In this document: piece by piece, positions 1 to 9,071 of the stretch
How the letters are laid out: each line of letters starts with the position of its first letter
Numbering within the stretch: position 1 is the stretch's first letter
DNA from: CAWBBA01 sp963741625
GTDB taxonomy: Bacteria > Desulfobacterota > Desulfomonilia > Desulfomonilales > Desulfomonilaceae
DNA length: 64,000 bases
Reading direction: 5' to 3'
Assembly (NCBI GenBank): GCA_963741625.1
Contig: CAVUIT010000012.1
Span: 868,001-932,000, forward strand
Program-made: the position numbers and the translations under genes
The notes under the pieces: generated by a model
Told to the model about the DNA's origin: nothing
Seen by the model: only the letters and a program-made list of their open reading frames with translations
The model's database searches: none

Positions 1-7
1 CGAGTAA

Positions 8-2782
8 TCACCGGAGAGCTGTCTCGAACGTTTCCACCAGGTTCCGCATGTCGGACTCGGACGCGAGGTGCACCCGTATGATGGGCCGCCCCTTCTGCTT
101 CAATGCCTCACAATCTCCCTGTGCTTGCGCAGACTTGAGCGTTCCGAATGAGTACGGCTCGCCCGGTATCGCCACATCCTCAGGATCGTCGGCAGTAATC
201 TGTACGTAAAAACCGTTGGCTGCACCACCTTTATGAATCTGGCCCGTAGAGTGAAGATACCGGGGGCCAAACCCTGCGGTGGTTGCAATCTTTAACCTGT
301 CTCGTACAGCCACTCGTAGGCTTTGTAAGATATTAAAGTTGCCCTCGGTGGGGCTGATAAAGGCATTGAATGTGAGATAATCGCCCTGCTTTATCGGACG
401 CATAAACTCTCTGAGAGCTAAGGCCAACCCCGGATCATCGCCTTTCAGGTGCTCACCACCGGGGAGTCGGCCTTCCTTCTTATAAGTTTCAAGGAATCTC
501 TTAGTAATATCCTTGGACTCCTGAACATCGGGCTGATCGAACGGGTCGATCTTCAAAACTATGCCGGCCACGGCTGTGGCAAATTCCCATCGGAAGATCT
601 CTCTGCCAACATCATACGGTGTGTGCATCCGTATAGTAATTACCGGCTGGCCCGATTGTTCAAGAGCTGACACATCCGTATCACGTGTCGGGTCGTCGTC
701 CAGTCTGAGGTATACAAAAATGCGATCTTGTCCGTAACATTCAGGATTTCCGAGTGGTTCTGCGTCGATAGGGAGAATTCCCTTCCCTTCCTTACCCGTG
801 CTTTCCGCTATGAGCTGTTCGGCCCAGTGGCCGAAGCTCTTGATCTTGTCGGAGATGATAAAACTCAACTTGTCGCGACCCGCCAGAGAGGCTTGAGCCA
901 TAATGGCCCCGAGCCAGCTCCCAGCGTTCTCCAATGCGGGCACTTCCGGTCCCGAGGCTTCCACTGACTGAGAAGCTCTCATTAAAAGACGATCAAGGTC
1001 GGTGCCTATGAGGGCCGCGGGTACCAGTCCAAAATAGGAGATCGCGCTGAACCGCCCGCCGATGTCAGGGGGATTGAGAAATACCCTTCGGAAGCCATGC
1101 TCCGATGCAAGCTTTCCGAGGCTGGTCCCAGGATCGGTAATGGCGATGAAGCGGGAGCCCGCTTGGTCGCCCAAAAGCCGCTCCATACGTGACCTGAAAT
1201 ACTTGTAAAGCGAAAGGACCTCGATAGTGCCGCCGGACTTGCTGGATACAATGAACAGAGTGTGCTCGATATCTACGCTGCGCTCCAGGTCCCAAATCGA
1301 TGCGGGCACGGTACTGTCGAGCACCCTTAAATCCAAATATCCATCCCCTCGGCCGAAGCAGGAAATGAAAACATCCGATGCTAAACTGCTGCCTCCCATT
1401 CCCAGCAAGACCGCATAGGTGAACCCCTCGGATCTGATCTCGTCGGCAAAATCCCTGAGACGCTTCTTTTCGCCCATCATCGTTTCTACCGCTTGGAGCC
1501 AGCCGAGTCTCTGGCCAATTGCCGACCGTTTCTCCGGATCGTCCGTCCAGAGAGACACGTCACCGGCCCAGATGCCTTCAGCGACTTTGTCTTGGTCGAA
1601 CTGAAAAAGGATGTCGTCCACCGGCTTCTGAAGTTCCCGCAGCGAAGCCGATCTGTGTCCCCAGCCGCGCAACAAACGAGTCCGCTTAGTTCGTATCCCT
1701 TCCATCAGCATTTCGAAGGAGTCTGCGAATGATTTCACACCATTTTCCAGAAGCCGGTCCATGACCTCGTCAACGTGTATTCCCAGGGTCTCCAATTGAG
1801 GAAACAGATCACGGGCCTCATCCAAACCTTCTTGAAGGTGAGGAATCGCCTGTCCATGGTCGCGATAGGCTTGCAGAGTCACAGGCGGCATGGTGTTGAC
1901 CGTTTCCGGTCCCAGGAGGTTGTCCACGTAATAGGTGTCCGGGTAATTGGGGTTCTTGGTGCTCGTGCTTGCCCAGAGCACTCTCTGGGGCCTGACCCCA
2001 CGTGCCTTCAGCTCCGCGAAACGGTCTCCTTGGAAGAGTTCTTCATAGAGAGAATATGCCAGTTTGGCATTGACGATCCCCGCCTTGCCCATCAGGTTCA
2101 GAACAGTGGTCTTGATGCTGGGGTCCGCAAATTCTTGAAGCCTCTCATCAACCATGGTGTCAACTCGGCTGACAAAAAATGATGCCACCGAGGCCACCTT
2201 TCCAGGATCTCCGCCTTCAGCGACCCATTTTTCCATCCCTTCTATGTATGCCTCGGCCACATTGCGGTACTGTTCCAGGGAAAAGATGAGAGTGACATTG
2301 ATGTTTATCCCCGAGCCTATCAGTTCCTTCACCGCGACCAGCCCCTCCGGTGTGGCAGGGACCTTGATCATCAGGTTGTCACGATCCACAAGCTCAAAAA
2401 GGCGCCTCGCTTCGACCATGGTCCCGTTGGTGTCGTAGGCCAGAGTGGGAGATACCTCCAGACTCACGTACCCATCCGCACCCGCGGTCTTCTCATACGT
2501 TGGCATCAACAGGTCAGCGGCATCACGAATATCCGGCACCACCAGACTTTCGTATATTCCCGATATGTCCATACCGGTGTCCACGAGAAAATGGAGGTCG
2601 TTGTCGTAAATCCTTTCGCTACCTATCGCTTTTTCGAAGATCGTAGGATTGGACGTTACTCCCGAAACTCCATCCTCTTCTATCATCCTCTGCAGCTCAC
2701 CCGATCTCAGGAGATCTCGGCTCAAGTTGTCATACCAGACTGATTGGCCCAGCGCATTTATCGCTCGCAATGGATTGGTCAT
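8..2782 (-). CDS. Bifunctional transaldolase / glucose-6-phosphate isomerase
   Basis: A 924-residue fusion of two sugar-phosphate enzymes. Residues 1 to about 365 are a transaldolase: SNPTIFEKA lies near 44-52, and the Schiff-base lysine is K140 in the context NLMIKVPATPEG. The rest is a phosphoglucose isomerase, with GMGGSSLA at 461-468 and the sugar-phosphate loop SSKSGGT at 513-519. Together they would connect the non-oxidative pentose phosphate pathway (sedoheptulose-7-P + glyceraldehyde-3-P to erythrose-4-P + fructose-6-P) to glucose-6-P/fructose-6-P interconversion in the cytoplasm. Such Tal-Pgi fusions are known in several bacterial groups. The ATG follows no strong ribosome site, but the N-terminus starts at the normal family position. 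The reading frame is intact and ends inside the window. Confidence 0.95.
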   Translation of the reverse strand: MTNPLRAINALGQSVWYDNLSRDLLRSGELQRMIEEDGVSGVTSNPTIFEKAIGSERIYDNDLHFLVDTGMDISGIYESLVVPDIRDAADLLMPTYEKTAGADGYVSLEVSPTLAYDTNGTMVEARRLFELVDRDNLMIKVPATPEGLVAVKELIGSGININVTLIFSLEQYRNVAEAYIEGMEKWVAEGGDPGKVASVASFFVSRVDTMVDERLQEFADPSIKTTVLNLMGKAGIVNAKLAYSLYEELFQGDRFAELKARGVRPQRVLWASTSTKNPNYPDTYYVDNLLGPETVNTMPPVTLQAYRDHGQAIPHLQEGLDEARDLFPQLETLGIHVDEVMDRLLENGVKSFADSFEMLMEGIRTKRTRLLRGWGHRSASLRELQKPVDDILFQFDQDKVAEGIWAGDVSLWTDDPEKRSAIGQRLGWLQAVETMMGEKKRLRDFADEIRSEGFTYAVLLGMGGSSLASDVFISCFGRGDGYLDLRVLDSTVPASIWDLERSVDIEHTLFIVSSKSGGTIEVLSLYKYFRSRMERLLGDQAGSRFIAITDPGTSLGKLASEHGFRRVFLNPPDIGGRFSAISYFGLVPAALIGTDLDRLLMRASQSVEASGPEVPALENAGSWLGAIMAQASLAGRDKLSFIISDKIKSFGHWAEQLIAESTGKEGKGILPIDAEPLGNPECYGQDRIFVYLRLDDDPTRDTDVSALEQSGQPVITIRMHTPYDVGREIFRWEFATAVAGIVLKIDPFDQPDVQESKDITKRFLETYKKEGRLPGGEHLKGDDPGLALALREFMRPIKQGDYLTFNAFISPTEGNFNILQSLRVAVRDRLKIATTAGFGPRYLHSTGQIHKGGAANGFYVQITADDPEDVAIPGEPYSFGTLKSAQAQGDCEALKQKGRPIIRVHLASESDMRNLVETFETALR

Positions 2783-2914
2783 TCAATGCCTCCGGTTCGC
2801 TGATCCGCACCCACACATTAGACTTGACAGACGGAAAGCGGGTGTCTATAGATAGTGGACGGACATATTACACAAATAGGGAGATATCGACAACGCAGAT
2901 TCTTAGGTGCAGAA

Positions 2915-3100
2915 ATGGACTTGAAGTCATATCTGGAGATTCAGAGCCGAGAAATAGAGCGGCATAAGTGGATAGAGTCGGAAAAGGCCGGTAAAGATCT
3001 GGGCATGGATGCAGCCATTGACTGGATCTTGAAATACGCGGATATGTTCAGCGATCAGTTCAATCAAGAGATCCACACTCGGTTGGAGGAGTCTTCCTGA
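2915..3100 (+). CDS. Small conserved hypothetical protein (61 aa)
   Basis: A 61-residue, charged, helical cytoplasmic protein with no recognised function. The ATG at 2915 is preceded by TAGGTG about 6 bases upstream and is preferred over the ATG at 2855, whose extra residues look non-coding. The core HKWIESEKAGKDLG followed by a DWILKYA helix resembles short conserved tails seen in proteobacterial hypothetical proteins; this is recollection, not a search result. It is divergent from the tal-pgi gene and stands alone. It could be a small accessory protein or a spurious ORF, but its composition looks coding. Confidence 0.5.
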   Translation: MDLKSYLEIQSREIERHKWIESEKAGKDLGMDAAIDWILKYADMFSDQFNQEIHTRLEESS

Positions 3101-3274
3101 ATCTCCGCCGCTGAATCGGTTACCACTATTACGGACTTTATGACTGAGACAGTGCGGTCAAAAATGATGAGGACCGCGGTTATCCCACCTTCAAACTCTT
3201 TCGCTCAATAAGCGCGTCCCAAAGTCACTGTTGTCGTTACCATTCTAACAAAGCTCCCACTTGGTGGATCTGGA

Positions 3275-4090
3275 TCAGTAGCCCGCAAGCACGAAATAAA
3301 TGAGGGGCGCAATAGCTATTCTGTACCATGCGTACGGGGCAAGAGACCATCGTTGAACGAGCGCTATAAACGTCTTTACAGCGGCTGCAGCAGCGACAAA
3401 TGACACGATGAAACCCAGCGCGAAAAAACTGAAGTCGGAGAACTGGAGAAGACTCCACCCCTTGTACAGATCATAAACAGTGGCTGCCATCATGACCGGA
3501 ACCGCTGCAAGGAAGGAATACTCGACCGCGATCTTTCGATCGAGGCCGCTGAATAGTCCGCCGACGATAGTGCAGGCGGACCGTGACATGCCGGGCCACA
3601 TGGCGAGACACTGAAACAGACCAACCACCAAAGCCTGTCGATAGTTGAGCCCGTCCAAGTCCGCCAAATGGGAATCCGGTTTGTACTTCTCTGCCAGGAG
3701 TATGCCTATGCCGCCGATGGCTAAAGCCCAGGCCACGGTCATCGGGCCGAAAAGATACGCTTTGATCGCTCGATGGGCAAAATAACCTATTACCAGCGCC
3801 GGGAAAGTGGTCACCGCGAGCAACATCAATCCTCTGAATCCGGCAAAGCCGGCAGGATTGGCTGACTGCTGCTTTCTCCACGGTATAAGAGCGATAAAGC
3901 GGTTATAGTAAAGGCACACAACGGCAAGGATTGCGCCGAGCTGGATAAACACTTCGAAGCAGGAAGCCTTCTCCCCGGTGAAATCAAGCAAGTGACCTGC
4001 AACGATCAAGTGCCCTGTAGACGAGACGGGCAAGAATTCAGTTATTCCCTCGACTATTCCAAGGATGATAGCGGTCCATGGATCACCCAT
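3275..4090 (-). CDS. uppP: Undecaprenyl-diphosphatase UppP (BacA family)
   Basis: An integral membrane phosphatase of 271 residues, the usual length. It dephosphorylates undecaprenyl diphosphate to recycle the lipid carrier for peptidoglycan and other envelope glycans, and confers background bacitracin resistance. The N-terminal signature EGITEFLPVSSTGHLI (about residues 15-30) carries the catalytic glutamates and serines. The second signature, PGMSRSACTIVGG, lies near residue 165. About eight hydrophobic segments are visible. The ATG is preceded by GGAGAG on the minus strand. The gene lies downstream of the FKBP gene in the same direction, separated by about 180 bases that contain a hairpin, so it may have its own transcript. 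Confidence 0.95.
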   Translation of the reverse strand: MGDPWTAIILGIVEGITEFLPVSSTGHLIVAGHLLDFTGEKASCFEVFIQLGAILAVVCLYYNRFIALIPWRKQQSANPAGFAGFRGLMLLAVTTFPALVIGYFAHRAIKAYLFGPMTVAWALAIGGIGILLAEKYKPDSHLADLDGLNYRQALVVGLFQCLAMWPGMSRSACTIVGGLFSGLDRKIAVEYSFLAAVPVMMAATVYDLYKGWSLLQFSDFSFFALGFIVSFVAAAAAVKTFIALVQRWSLAPYAWYRIAIAPLIYFVLAGY

Positions 4091-4199
4091 CCATTCTCTC
4101 CTGTTTTTCCAATTCTCCTGCCGGAAATCTCGCGGTGCTTGGCGAAATACAACCGATGGAATGCCTTCACCGTGTGCCTATTCCGACGTATCAAAGGAG

Positions 4200-4240
4200 T
4201 TGCGGGGGAAGCCATTTGTTGGAAACAGCCTCCCCCGCAA
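4200..4240. terminator. Long GC-rich hairpin between the FKBP gene and uppP
   Basis: The arms TTGCGGGGGAAGC (4200-4212) and GCCTCCCCCGCAA (4228-4240) are complementary at 12 of 13 positions around a 15-base loop. The hairpin lies about 35 bases beyond the FKBP stop codon on the minus strand. No run of T follows it in that direction, so it is a weak intrinsic terminator at best. It could instead stabilise the FKBP mRNA end. Confidence 0.45.
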
Positions 4241-4273
4241 ATTCTTACGCTCCAGCACTGGCTGCAAGGGTTT

Positions 4274-4693
4274 CTATTTGACTCCGACCAATTCCACATC
4301 AAATATAAGCGTAGCATTGGGTGGGATAACATTTCCCGCGCCGCCGCTGCCGTACCCCAATTGAGGCGGTATGGTGAGTTGGGCTCTGCTCCCCACGTTC
4401 ATCAATGCGAGCCCCTCGTCCCATCCACGAATGACCTGGCCCGCGCCAAGAACGAAGCTGAATGGTTCCCCGCGGTCCCTGGAGCTATCGAACTTCTTGC
4501 CGTTTTCGAGCGTGCCGGTGTAGTGGACAACCACGGTTTGCCCTTTTTGGGGGACTGGCCCGTTCCCCTCCTGTAAGATATCGACTTTCAGGCCCGACGG
4601 TGTCGTCAGGTTTCTTCCGGCCTCGGTAATTACGGCGGCAAGAAATACAACGCATCCTGCCAGCGCGGCCATAAAGAACAGGTGCTCTTTCAA
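4274..4693 (-). CDS. Exported FKBP-type peptidyl-prolyl cis-trans isomerase
   Basis: A 139-residue protein with an N-terminal hydrophobic segment (about residues 5-23), consistent with a signal peptide or membrane anchor, and then one FKBP domain. Visible FKBP features are VHYTGTLENGKKFDSS, the FVLGAGQVIRGWDEGL strand-loop, and the C-terminal GYG...IPPNATLIFDVELV. It would catalyse proline isomerisation during folding of exported proteins. Translation starts at TTG, supported by AAGGAG eight bases upstream. A hairpin follows the gene. Confidence 0.92.
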   Translation of the reverse strand: MKEHLFFMAALAGCVVFLAAVITEAGRNLTTPSGLKVDILQEGNGPVPQKGQTVVVHYTGTLENGKKFDSSRDRGEPFSFVLGAGQVIRGWDEGLALMNVGSRAQLTIPPQLGYGSGGAGNVIPPNATLIFDVELVGVK

Positions 4694-4874
4694 GATACTC
4701 TCCTTATTCTGTCAATTCGACTCTGTCCTTTTAGCAGGCTGCCTCCTGAGAGTCCAGAATGAAATGGACTCAGCCCACGGCCCCTGTCCGCTCGGCAGTG
4801 CCGCAGAATCTTACAATCATGACTTTATTCCAACATGATAATCCGTTAAGGTACCCGCTGACCGGGAGGATTGT

Positions 4875-5486
4875 ATGAAGGGCTCAAAAGTGGACCTTAT
4901 CCTGGCATCCGCATCGCCCAGGAGGAGGGACTTGTTGGGAGGGCTGAGGGCTCGCTTCCACGTAGTGCCATCCAGCGTTTCGGAAGCGCTTTTGCCGGGG
5001 GAGACTCCACAAGCCCATGTCTCCAGGCTTGCCATAGCCAAGGCAACGGACGTGTCGCAACGCATTCTCGACCTGTGGGTGCTCGGCGCGGACACCATTG
5101 TCCTGATAGACGGGCAGATCCTTGGCAAGCCTCGCGATCAGGATGAGGCCCGGACCATGTTGACCATGCTTGCTGGAAAGACCCATAAGGTATTCACGGG
5201 ATATGCGATTGTCCACGCACGCTTTCCCGAGTTGAAGAGGGTGCGCTATGTAGCATCAGAGGTTCACATCCGGGAACTATCCGCCCAAGAGATAGCTGAT
5301 TACGTGGACACGGGCGAACCGATGGATAAAGCAGGCGCATACGCGATTCAGGGGGTCGGTTCAGGGATCGTGGAGACTGTTTCAGGATCATATACCAACG
5401 TGGTCGGGCTTCCGCTTTGTGAAGTAGCTCGCGATTTGAAGGAACTCGGCATTTTCGACTTCTTGAGGGCCAATCGCAAACCATGA
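4875..5486 (+). CDS. maf: Maf-family nucleotide pyrophosphatase
   Basis: A 203-residue cytoplasmic protein of the Maf/Ham1-like fold. The N-terminal ASASPRRRDLL is the family signature. It is followed by VLGADTIVLIDGQILGKP (about residues 75-92) and YVDTGEPMDKAGAYAIQG (about 146-163), which line the nucleotide site. Maf proteins hydrolyse dTTP/UTP or modified nucleoside triphosphates and have been linked to septum inhibition. The ATG has GGGAGGATT upstream. The stop codon overlaps the start of the YggS gene as ATGA, so the two are translationally coupled. Confidence 0.93.
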   Translation: MKGSKVDLILASASPRRRDLLGGLRARFHVVPSSVSEALLPGETPQAHVSRLAIAKATDVSQRILDLWVLGADTIVLIDGQILGKPRDQDEARTMLTMLAGKTHKVFTGYAIVHARFPELKRVRYVASEVHIRELSAQEIADYVDTGEPMDKAGAYAIQGVGSGIVETVSGSYTNVVGLPLCEVARDLKELGIFDFLRANRKP

Positions 5487-6169
5487 TATCGGAGAACCTC
5501 GCGCTCATCAGCCACAAGATTGCAGCGGCTGCGGCCCGTGCAGGACGTAAGCCTGGAGAAGTCCGAATAGTAGCCGCTGCGAAGGGGCAAGGCCGCGAAA
5601 AGATCGAGGAAGCCCTGGCGGCTGGGATTGACATCATCGGACACAATTATCTGCAGGAAGCTTACCAGGAATCACCGGGGAAAGTCACCTCGGACGTAGA
5701 ATTTCACATGATCGGGCATCTCCAAAAAAATAAAGCCGGCAAGGCTGTGGAACTATTCAACGTGGTGCAGACGGTGGATGACGCGAAGTTGGCGGAGGCG
5801 CTGAATCGTAGGGCTGAGGCCGCGAATCGCATAATGGGGGTCATGATTCAGATGAATCTGGCGGGGGAGGAGCAAAAGTCTGGAATCAGCGAGAACGAGG
5901 TAGAGAGGCTGGTGGCGGCCATCCGAGACCTCCCGTCCCTCAAGCTTCTGGGTATGATGACCATGCCCCCGTTCTTTGACGATCCTGACCGGGCACGCCC
6001 CTATTTCCGTCGTCTCAGAGAACTGAGAGAAAAGCTCATAGGCTCAGGTATCCTGACTCCGGAAATGAGTGAGCTTTCGATGGGTATGTCGGGCGACTTC
6101 GAAGTCGCGGTGGAAGAGGGGGCCACCCTGGTCAGAATCGGCACGGTGCTCTTCGGCCCTAGGCTATGA
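5483..6169 (+). CDS. YggS/PLPBP-family pyridoxal-phosphate homeostasis protein
   Basis: A 228-residue single-domain PLP-binding protein of the alanine racemase-like barrel fold. The PLP lysine is expected in VRIVAAAKGQ near residue 34. FHMIGHLQKNKAGKAV (about 75-90), KSGISENEV, and LSMGMSGDFEVAVEEGATLVRIGT near the C-terminus are family hallmarks. These proteins balance vitamin B6 and amino/keto-acid pools without a known catalytic reaction. The start overlaps the maf stop by four bases. Confidence 0.93.
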   Translation: MISENLALISHKIAAAAARAGRKPGEVRIVAAAKGQGREKIEEALAAGIDIIGHNYLQEAYQESPGKVTSDVEFHMIGHLQKNKAGKAVELFNVVQTVDDAKLAEALNRRAEAANRIMGVMIQMNLAGEEQKSGISENEVERLVAAIRDLPSLKLLGMMTMPPFFDDPDRARPYFRRLRELREKLIGSGILTPEMSELSMGMSGDFEVAVEEGATLVRIGTVLFGPRL

Positions 6170-6263
6170 AATTGTGCAAAACGTCATTGTTTTTGATGGC
6201 TGCCTTCGGTTAATATTGCCGAAGCAGTCAAGCCTTGAGAATAATCAAGAAAGGAGCCGTTGC

Positions 6264-6590
6264 ATGGCGGAAACCGTCAAACAAATCCTGGACTCTATGC
6301 CGCAACATTTCAATCCTGATGCCGCAGCGGGGCTGGATGCGATTTTTCAGTTTGACATTTCAGGCGAAGAGGCTGGTCAATGGCATCTGGTCGTGAGGGA
6401 TCAACAATGCCAAATAGTTGAGGGTGGCCACGATGGCCCCAATGTTACTTACAACATGGCGAGCAATGACTTCATTGATATGATGACCGGCAAATTGTCA
6501 GGCCAAGCAGCCTTTTTTTCCGGAAAACTAAGAGTTTCCGGTGACCTGATGCTGGCTCAGAGGTTAGAAAGCCTTTTTAAGAGAGGGTAA
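6264..6590 (+). CDS. SCP2 sterol-binding domain protein
   Basis: A 108-residue protein consisting only of an SCP2-like lipid-binding fold. ATG 6264 is chosen because AAGGAGC lies seven bases upstream; an in-frame extension to 6069 overlaps yggS and looks non-coding. The segment ending in SGKLRVSGDLMLAQRLESLF, preceded by DMMTGKLSGQAAFF, is typical of the family. Bacterial stand-alone SCP2 proteins bind hydrophobic ligands, probably fatty acids or acyl-CoA; the ligand here is not known. It may be co-transcribed with maf-yggS. Confidence 0.85.
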   Translation: MAETVKQILDSMPQHFNPDAAAGLDAIFQFDISGEEAGQWHLVVRDQQCQIVEGGHDGPNVTYNMASNDFIDMMTGKLSGQAAFFSGKLRVSGDLMLAQRLESLFKRG

Positions 6591-6860
6591 GGGAGGGGAC
6601 GTCGGCTGGAAGAATAGGTTAGGCTGCACTTACTATTGCGACGCGTTGCGTCCAATACCTGGCACAGGCTAGAAGCGAAACTAGCAGCAAATCGGCGAAT
6701 CGGATGATCGTTTCTGTCATGGACCTCTCCCTTCGTCTGACGCGGCGATCAATGGCCTAACACCCGATTAACAAGCGGGGGAACGCCAACGAAATTTGAG
6801 AAAATTTCGGATCTCCAGGATTTTCACCCTCACTTTTTCCTCTCTCTTCTCCCTCTTTCG

Positions 6861-7679
6861 TCACCGTCTAGGAACCTCCTGGCCGAACGCCATTCGCCTC
6901 ACCATCATAGGGAACAACGGGTTGAGGCACGCAAAGCGGCCTTCGGGGTTCTGCTTTGCCTCTCGCTGCACTAGTCGGAGTGCTTCATCGGCGAATCCGT
7001 CGCGTGGGTATCGTCCGAGGATTTCGGCCAGGTTCTCCGGGTGCACTTTCCACTCCTGGGCGATGACCTCCACCAGCCCACCGACACTCATGAAGTGCGC
7101 CTCCGGTCCGAACTCACCCATAGGGACGAAAGGATTGAGGTTCGTAGTGATGGCCACGGCCATGCTATCCTGGCGTGCCTCATCCCAGCCCGCGTCCTTC
7201 GCGATGCGTCGGGCCTCTCGAGCGCCACCCACGCTGAAGCAGTGCTCAGTCGCAGGACGGGAGGTCTGGAAGAGGCCGACGTCGTGCAGCAGAGCTGCCA
7301 CGTACAGCGCTTCCCGGTCGATGGACTGCTTCACGCCACTCAGCTCATAGAGGATGCCCGAGAAGTAATAGGTGCGCAAGCTATGGTAGACCATCGGCCC
7401 GGACGACACCTCCCGAAGGTATTGCTCGGCCTCGCGGGCCGCGCGGGTGTCAGGCGGAACCCAAGCCGTGAGGTCCACCTGTTCAGGCTTGCGGGCTGGG
7501 AGAAATTCCCACTGGCCGAGCAGCCACCAGAGCCTAGGCCCCAGGTCCCCCAAGATGACGGCGCCAGCACTGCCAAGCAGGCTCAGCTTCTGGCCAAAGG
7601 AGAGGGCTGGTCCTCCCGCCCGTTCCCACTCGACAGAGCCCACGGGCGCTCGTTTATGAGATCTTGGCCGGCAGAGCAT
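6861..7679 (-). CDS. HD-domain phosphohydrolase-like protein
   Basis: A 272-residue protein with an HD metal-binding domain. VYHSLRTYYFSG supplies the first histidine (about residue 98), AALLHDVGL the HD pair (about 128-136), and ATEHCFSVGG a later histidine. The arrangement resembles cyanamide hydratase-like HD proteins, but the substrate cannot be told. The N-terminal 35 residues before LSFGQKLSLLG are uncertain, because the start has only GAAGGG immediately upstream. The coding sequence looks more GC-rich than its neighbours and is flanked by about 270-base gaps on both sides with no gene, which may point to acquisition. Confidence 0.8.
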   Translation of the reverse strand: MLCRPRSHKRAPVGSVEWERAGGPALSFGQKLSLLGSAGAVILGDLGPRLWWLLGQWEFLPARKPEQVDLTAWVPPDTRAAREAEQYLREVSSGPMVYHSLRTYYFSGILYELSGVKQSIDREALYVAALLHDVGLFQTSRPATEHCFSVGGAREARRIAKDAGWDEARQDSMAVAITTNLNPFVPMGEFGPEAHFMSVGGLVEVIAQEWKVHPENLAEILGRYPRDGFADEALRLVQREAKQNPEGRFACLNPLFPMMVRRMAFGQEVPRR

Positions 7680-7944
7680 GCCCTTCGTCGTCGTTGGATC
7701 CTGGCCTTGCGGACTGTGCCTTCATATGACGTCTCCATGTCGAAGTATCTCGTAGCCCGGCGATTGGTTACCATTTCAGGACGTTTCCCATGTTAGCCGT
7801 AGGTTATCAACTTAGAAACTCGATGTTTATGGGTCTAACAATGGTTATTCAGTCTATATAAGACAGGAAACACAAACTGCGTCTTTCTGTATACGATGTT
7901 CCTGTTTCTGTATGTGGTTTTGAATTCGGAGACCGTGCGATCAC

Positions 7945-8994
7945 TCACTCCAACGAAAGCACGTGCTCCATAACGGCGTCATGAATCATCGGCCTGAATG
8001 CTTTGATCCGGAAATCCGCTTCTCCCATGAAGACGCGGTTGGTGAGAAGTACAACTATCAGATCGCGCGGAATATCGATCCAGAGCGACACGCCGGTAAA
8101 GCCTGTGTGGCCCACACTATCCTTGGAAAAGAGTCGGCCGCTGGTTGATCCCTCCTCAGAAGGAGTATCGAAACCCAGCGTACGTGTGGAATCTGGGGTA
8201 AAGCCGGCCCGTGCACGGAACGCGCGTGTCGTCTCTTTGTCAAAGAACCTGCCGCTTTCCTTCAAGCTCATAAGAATCTCGCCCGAAAGCGCGGCCACCC
8301 CCTTGGCTGTTCCGAACAGTCCGGCATGGCCGGAGACTCCCCCAAGAGCCCTCGCGTTGAGATCGTTTACGAGACCAGGGAAATCCCCAGCGCGGGTCAT
8401 GGCAACCCTTTTGTCATCCTTAGGCCGAAATAACAGATCGTCGGCCAGCCCGAGCGGTTCGTATATGCGCTCCCTGGAGAACTGTTCCAGGTTCCGGCCG
8501 GTTTCCATTTCAACAATGAAGCCCAAGAGCATGAACCCAAGGTCAGAATAAATACAACCCTGCCCCGGAGAATATTCCAGAGGTTCCGCCAGGATTCTTG
8601 CCGCAGTGTCTTCGTTGGTGTGTCGGGAGGCAGGCAGCAGGTAGTAGGGCCGCCAAGCCGGCAGTCCTGATGCGTGAGCCAGCAGACACCTGGGAGTGAT
8701 GCAGCTCTTGTCCGGCGGGGTATTCGGAAACCAGCGGCCTATACTTTGATCCAGGAGGCTAGGATCTTCGGCGGCCATGAGGATCCAGCTCGGAGTGACG
8801 GCAAGCACCTTGGTGAGAGAAGCCAGGTCGAAAAGGGTATCGGGTTTCACAGGGTCTGTTCCGGTGCCGCCCAAGATACCGTAAGTTTGATGGAACAAGA
8901 GTTTTGTGCCCCTCGCCACAAGCAGGACTGCTCCGGTGAAGATCTCTTCGCGCAGACCCTGCTTCATCCTGTCATCTGCTCTGGCAAAGCGCAT
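7945..8994 (-). CDS. Serine hydrolase, beta-lactamase/class C (PBP-like) family
   Basis: A 349-residue protein of the beta-lactamase-related serine hydrolase family. The nucleophile SxxK is in LASLTKVLA (about residues 57-65), and YSDLGF (about 150) takes the place of the YxN motif. The late part has a GHTGFTG box, which acts as the KTG-equivalent. No clear signal peptide is visible at this ATG, which is preceded by GAGAAGGG. Members are esterases, transpeptidase-like enzymes or peptidases; the substrate is not predictable. It is followed at a short distance upstream by an esterase gene on the same strand. Confidence 0.9.
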   Translation of the reverse strand: MRFARADDRMKQGLREEIFTGAVLLVARGTKLLFHQTYGILGGTGTDPVKPDTLFDLASLTKVLAVTPSWILMAAEDPSLLDQSIGRWFPNTPPDKSCITPRCLLAHASGLPAWRPYYLLPASRHTNEDTAARILAEPLEYSPGQGCIYSDLGFMLLGFIVEMETGRNLEQFSRERIYEPLGLADDLLFRPKDDKRVAMTRAGDFPGLVNDLNARALGGVSGHAGLFGTAKGVAALSGEILMSLKESGRFFDKETTRAFRARAGFTPDSTRTLGFDTPSEEGSTSGRLFSKDSVGHTGFTGVSLWIDIPRDLIVVLLTNRVFMGEADFRIKAFRPMIHDAVMEHVLSLE

Positions 8995-9071
8995 CCGGAA
9001 CCCTTCTCCGGTGAGGTAAAGGACTTGAGGAAGCTGCTAGCCGTTAACCCGGCGATTTCAACTGCTCACGT

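Noticed and set aside
1775..2182. A 135-residue plus-strand ORF antisense to tal-pgi
   Set aside because: It lies wholly within a conserved gene on the other strand and has no domain or ribosome site; a shadow frame.
7041..7796. A 251-residue plus-strand ORF opposite the HD-domain gene
   Set aside because: The minus strand has the HD motifs in order; this frame is Arg/Pro-rich and lacks a domain.
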